Below, piece by piece: positions 60,769-64,000 of a stretch of DNA of 64,000 nt. The translations under genes and the position numbers were made by a program. The stretch's first letter is position 1. Every line of letters begins with the position of its first letter. Origin of the DNA: Nocardia sputorum (GTDB lineage: Bacteria; Actinomycetota; Actinomycetes; Mycobacteriales; Mycobacteriaceae); NCBI RefSeq assembly GCF_027924405.1, contig NZ_AP026978.1, positions 992,001 to 1,056,000 on the forward strand, in the 5' to 3' direction. The notes under the pieces were generated by a model. That model was not told where the DNA came from. It made no database searches and saw nothing but the letters and a program-made list of their open reading frames with translations.

Positions 60769-62025
60769 ATGTCGACGCACGCCGACACGTCCGCCCAGCC
60801 GGTCGAGGTACCGGCCTGGCGGGATCGCAAGCGCTACATGTGGCTGTGGGGTTTGTTCGCCCCGGCCGGCCTGTTCCTCATCGGCCTGCCGCTGATCTGG
60901 GGCTTGAACGAGCTGGGCTGGCATCGCCTCGCGCAGGTGCCGTTCTGGCTCGGGCCGATCCTGGTCTACGTGCTGATCCCGATCGCGGACATCTTCTTCG
61001 GACCGGACGGCGACAACCCGCCCGACGAGGTGATGGAGTACTTGGAGAACGACAAGTACTACCGCTACCTCACCTACCTGTATCTGCCGCTCCAGTACGC
61101 CACGCTGCTCATGGCGGCCTACCTGATCACCGCCGACGAGGTGAGCTGGCTCGGCATCGACGGCGGCCTGCACGTGGTGGACAAGATCGGGCTGGCGATC
61201 ACCGTCGGCATGATCGGCGGCATCGGCATCAACACCGCGCACGAACTCGGCCACAAGAAGGTCGACCTGGAGCGCTGGCTGTCCCGCATCGCCTTGGCCC
61301 AGTCCTGCTACGGGCACTTCTACATCGAGCACAACCGCGGCCACCACGTACGCGTCGCCACGCCCGAGGATCCGGCGAGCTCTCGGGTCGGCGAGACGTT
61401 CTGGGCGTTCTGGCCGCGCACCGTGTGGGGCAGCCTGAAGTCGTCCTGGCGCCTGGAGAAGGTCCGGCTGGAACGGCTCGGCAAGAAGCCGTGGAGCCTG
61501 CGCAACGAAGTGCTCAGCGCGTGGCTGATGTCGGTGGCGCTGTTCGCGGTCCTGATCGCGGTGTTCGGCATCGAGCTGCTGCCGTACCTGATCCTGCAGG
61601 CGGTAGTGGGCTTCAGTCTGCTGGAGGCGGTCAACTACCTCGAGCACTACGGTCTGGTGCGCCAGCGCACGGCCGGCGGCCGCTATGAGCGCCCCGCCCC
61701 GGTGCACAGCTGGAACAGCGACCACATCGTCACCAACATCTTCCTGTACCACCTGCAGCGGCACAGCGACCACCACGCCTACCCCACCCGGCGTTACCAG
61801 ACGCTGCGCAGCTGGGACGGCGCGCCGAACCTGCCGAGCGGCTACGCGAGCATGATCCTGCTCGCCTACTTCCCGCCGCTGTGGCGCCGCGTCATGGACA
61901 AGCGGGTGCTCGCGCACTACGACGGCGACATCACCCGCGCCAATATCGATCCGCGCAAGAGGGAGAAGGTGCTGGCGCGCTACGGCTCCGCCGATGCCGG
62001 AGGTGCCGAAAGGGAGACAGCGTGA
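60769..62025 (+). CDS. alkB: alkane 1-monooxygenase AlkB
   Basis: A 418-residue integral-membrane di-iron hydroxylase. The histidine boxes are HELGH (158-162), EHNRGHH (187-193), NYLEHYG (289-295) and QRHSDHHAYPTRRYQ (from 330), on the cytoplasmic side of about six membrane helices. It oxidises medium-chain n-alkanes at the terminal carbon, with electrons from rubredoxin. ATG 60769 with GGAG 6 bp upstream is the start. Gene order alkB-rubA-rubB-tetR matches Rv3252c-Rv3249c and rhodococcal operons; the stop overlaps the first rubredoxin. Confidence 0.95.
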   Translation: MSTHADTSAQPVEVPAWRDRKRYMWLWGLFAPAGLFLIGLPLIWGLNELGWHRLAQVPFWLGPILVYVLIPIADIFFGPDGDNPPDEVMEYLENDKYYRYLTYLYLPLQYATLLMAAYLITADEVSWLGIDGGLHVVDKIGLAITVGMIGGIGINTAHELGHKKVDLERWLSRIALAQSCYGHFYIEHNRGHHVRVATPEDPASSRVGETFWAFWPRTVWGSLKSSWRLEKVRLERLGKKPWSLRNEVLSAWLMSVALFAVLIAVFGIELLPYLILQAVVGFSLLEAVNYLEHYGLVRQRTAGGRYERPAPVHSWNSDHIVTNIFLYHLQRHSDHHAYPTRRYQTLRSWDGAPNLPSGYASMILLAYFPPLWRRVMDKRVLAHYDGDITRANIDPRKREKVLARYGSADAGGAERETA

Positions 62026-62189
62026 GCGCGTATCGCTGCCCCGTCTGCGACTACGTTTTCGACGAGGCGAAAGGTGCGCCGCACGAGGGCTTTCCGGCGG
62101 GCACCCGGTGGGAGGCGGTTCCGGACGACTGGTGCTGCCCGGACTGTGGTGTACGGGAAAAGATCGACTTCGAGCCGATAGGGACATAG
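62022..62189 (+). CDS. rubA: rubredoxin (AlkG1-like)
   Basis: A 55-residue rubredoxin with iron-binding Cys6-x-x-Cys9 and Cys39-x-x-Cys42 (CCPDCG). The Arg two residues after the second motif is the feature that separates AlkG1 from AlkG2 rubredoxins. AlkG1 types do not normally feed alkane hydroxylases directly, and their role is unresolved. GTG 62022 overlaps the alkB stop (GTGA) behind AGGGAG. Confidence 0.92.
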   Translation: MSAYRCPVCDYVFDEAKGAPHEGFPAGTRWEAVPDDWCCPDCGVREKIDFEPIGT

Positions 62190-62198
62190 GACGACGAA

Positions 62199-62381
62199 AT
62201 GACGGAGTACAAGCTCTACCAGTGCATCCAGTGTGGTTTCGAATACGACGAAGCCGAGGGCTGGCCGGAGGACGGCATCGCGCCGGGCACCCGCTGGGAC
62301 GACATCCCCGACGACTGGACCTGTCCGGACTGCGGCGCCGCCAAGGCGGATTTCTACATGGTCGAAATCGAACGGTCGTGA
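62199..62381 (+). CDS. rubB: rubredoxin (AlkG2-like), electron donor to AlkB
   Basis: A 60-residue rubredoxin with Cys9-x-x-Cys12 and Cys42-x-x-Cys45 ([12 protein letters not shown]). It has the AlkG2 form, the type known to pass electrons from rubredoxin reductase to alkane hydroxylase. No reductase gene is seen in the window. It starts 9 bp after the first rubredoxin, as part of the alkB operon. Confidence 0.93.
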   Translation: MTEYKLYQCIQCGFEYDEAEGWPEDGIAPGTRWDDIPDDWTCPDCGAAKADFYMVEIERS

Positions 62382-62421
62382 GATTTTGACTGCGGCAGGC
62401 GCCCGTGACAGGGTCGCGGGT

Positions 62422-63042
62422 ATGCCGCGCAACGGAACCAGGATTCCCTACCAGGAGGCCGCGCGGGACCTGCTGCGGACGTCGGTCCTGGACGCGATGC
62501 GCGAACTGCTCACCGAGCGGGATTGGTCCAAGATCACGCTCGGTGACGTCGCGGCCAGGGCGGGCGTGAGCAGGCAGACGCTGTACAACGAATTCGGCTC
62601 GCGCAGCGGCCTCACCCAGGCCTACGCGCTGCGCCTGGCCGACTTCCTGGTCGATCACGTCGACGCCGCGATCAACGGCAACGTCGGCGACGTCCGCGCC
62701 GCGTTCCGCGACGGGATGGCCAACTTCTTCTTCGACGCGGCGTCCGACCCGCTGGTGCAGTCCCTGGTCGCGGGCGAGGTGAAGCTGGATCTGCTGCGCC
62801 TGATCACGCTCGACGCGGGACCTTTGCTCGAGCACGCGACCGAACGGCTGTCGCGCGCCTTCCAGCACAGCTGGGTGGCATCGACGGCGGCCGAATCGGA
62901 CGTGATCGCGCACGCGCTGGTGCGCATCGCCCTCAGCTACATTCCCACTCCGCCCGGTCCTGGCCGCGACGCGCCCGCGGAATTGAGCGCGCTGCTGAGT
63001 CCTTACGTCGAAGCGATCCTCGCCGCGCGGGTGCAGAGCTGA
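62422..63042 (+). CDS. TetR-family regulator of the alkane operon
   Basis: A 206-residue TetR protein with N-terminal helix-turn-helix (ITLGDVAARAGVSRQTLYNEFGSR, about residues 38-61) and a C-terminal ligand domain. It is the counterpart of Rv3249c/AlkU, located at the end of alkB operons and thought to repress them until alkane or alkanol-derived ligands bind. It starts 40 bp after rubB. The palindromes upstream of alkB are the obvious candidate targets. Confidence 0.92.
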   Translation: MPRNGTRIPYQEAARDLLRTSVLDAMRELLTERDWSKITLGDVAARAGVSRQTLYNEFGSRSGLTQAYALRLADFLVDHVDAAINGNVGDVRAAFRDGMANFFFDAASDPLVQSLVAGEVKLDLLRLITLDAGPLLEHATERLSRAFQHSWVASTAAESDVIAHALVRIALSYIPTPPGPGRDAPAELSALLSPYVEAILAARVQS

Positions 63043-63046
63043 GCCG

Positions 63047-63064
63047 CGCGAGCCACCGCTCGCG
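63047..63064. terminator. short hairpin after the alkB operon
   Basis: A 7-bp stem, CGCGAGC and GCTCGCG, with a CACC loop lies 4 bp after the regulator stop and 147 bp before the second alkB. Confidence 0.45.
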
Positions 63065-63210
63065 ACCTGGCGCATATGCAGCACATTAAAAACCGACTGC
63101 ACGGCTTGTAATAGCGATCACGTTTCAACCGACGGCATCGTTGTAACGGACCACAAGTCACGAAGTATTCTCAGGCGACGGTGTTCGGGTCTTCTCTGAG
63201 TGGAGCAAAA

Positions 63211-64000
63211 GTGCAAACGGTTGGCAAACGGGTGGGATCGCCCGATCCCAAACGCCATCTGTGGGTTCTCGGCTTGCTCGCGCCGTCGTCGGCCTTGCTG
63301 CCCTCACAACTGGTGCTGCACACCGGTCTCGAGGTGTTCTGGTGGATCGGCCCGATCATCGTGCTGATCGTCATCCCGGTGCTGGACTGGTCGATCGGCG
63401 TGGACGGCAGCAATCCGAAGGACGAGGACTACGAGCTGCTCTCCAACGACCGGTACTACCGGTGGTGCACCTACTTGATGCTCCCGGTGCAGCTGATCGG
63501 CCTGGTGATCGCGAGCTACATGTGGGCCGGTGACGACCTGAGCGTGGTCGACAAGCTCGGTCTGGCGACGACCCTCGGATTCGTCAGCGGCATCGGCATC
63601 AACGCCGCCCACGAACTCGGGCACCGGGTGGAGCACCTGGAGCGCTGGCTGGCCAAAATCGCGCTGGCCCAGTCCGGATACGGGCACTTCTTCGTCGAGC
63701 ACAACCGCGGCCATCATGTGCGGGTGGCGACACCGGAGGATCCGGCCAGCGCCCGGCTGGGGGAGTCGCTGTGGGAGTTCCTGCCACGCAGCGTTTCCGG
63801 CAGTTTCCGGTCCGCGCTAGCACTCGAGCGGGAGCGGCTCGCGCGCAAGGGCAAGGGCTGGTGGAGCGTGCACAACCACATCCTGCAGGCATGGTCGATG
63901 ACGCTGGTGCTGTTCGGCGCGCTGATCGCGGCGTTCGGCTACCAGGTGCTGCCGTGGCTGCTGTTGCAGGCCGTGATCGGCATCGGCCTGCTGGAGACGG
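63211..64000 (+). CDS. second alkane 1-monooxygenase AlkB, partial (runs off right edge)
   Basis: 263 codons are visible. It is a paralogue of the AlkB 1.2 kb upstream, with the same first histidine boxes, HELGH at 134-138 and EHNRGHH at 163-169, and the same VRVATPEDPAS stretch. The later boxes lie outside the window. GTG 63211 follows GGAG by 5 bp. The upstream 147 bp are AT-rich and separated from the first operon by a hairpin, so it probably has its own promoter, perhaps with a different chain-length range or inducer. Confidence 0.9.
   Translation, partial: MQTVGKRVGSPDPKRHLWVLGLLAPSSALLPSQLVLHTGLEVFWWIGPIIVLIVIPVLDWSIGVDGSNPKDEDYELLSNDRYYRWCTYLMLPVQLIGLVIASYMWAGDDLSVVDKLGLATTLGFVSGIGINAAHELGHRVEHLERWLAKIALAQSGYGHFFVEHNRGHHVRVATPEDPASARLGESLWEFLPRSVSGSFRSALALERERLARKGKGWWSVHNHILQAWSMTLVLFGALIAAFGYQVLPWLLLQAVIGIGLLET

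Overview
The window is high-GC actinobacterial DNA, most likely from Nocardia or a close mycolic-acid-producing relative. The evidence is gene content and order. It holds the mycobacterial-type block whiB2 / fbiA-fbiB, manA / TobH-like / phosphomannomutase / DUF3499, GDP-mannose pyrophosphorylase / wbbL / rmlD facing an LCP (CpsA) gene, and alkB-rubredoxin-rubredoxin-tetR. Many genes start with GTG and many neighbours overlap by ATGA or GTGA. No tRNA, rRNA, CRISPR array or intact insertion sequence was seen.

Layout. 0-9.4 kb: lipid and xenobiotic metabolism (partial hydrolase, exported beta-propeller protein, WYL regulator facing an epoxide hydrolase over a clear palindromic operator, a FadE pair, a GNAT protein). 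9.6-13.4 kb: two tandem receptor-type Ser/Thr kinases plus the remnant of a third. 13.5-23.3 kb: endonuclease IV, a TauD-type dioxygenase, a CoA-transferase / HMG-CoA-lyase-type pair, a MacB-like ABC exporter, a PAP2-like membrane protein, and decayed pieces of an ECF41 sigma factor and an SRPBCC protein.

23.5-35.1 kb is the most unusual part. A tightly coupled minus-strand operon encodes a SWIM zinc-finger/DUF5691 fusion, a MoxR-type AAA+ ATPase, a DUF5682 protein and a VWA protein. Divergent from it lie a Rad50/SbcC-like ATPase with a CPVC hook motif and a small protein with a possible HEPN-type R-x4-H motif. Between DUF5682 and VWA sits an array of five degenerate 65-75 bp units that encode a chain of tiny ORFs, all joined by ATGA overlaps. 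A related mini-ORF precedes the SEC-C gene at 35.1 kb.

35-64 kb is mostly conserved: selenoprotein-W-like and FmdB-like small proteins, a type-B carboxylesterase, GDP-mannose and dTDP-rhamnose/linker synthesis for the cell wall, an LCP ligase, a P450, a CitAB/DcuSR-type two-component system facing a dicarboxylate symporter, a CDF transporter, WhiB2, coenzyme F420 maturation (FbiA, FbiB), and an alkane hydroxylase operon followed by a second alkB that runs off the right edge.
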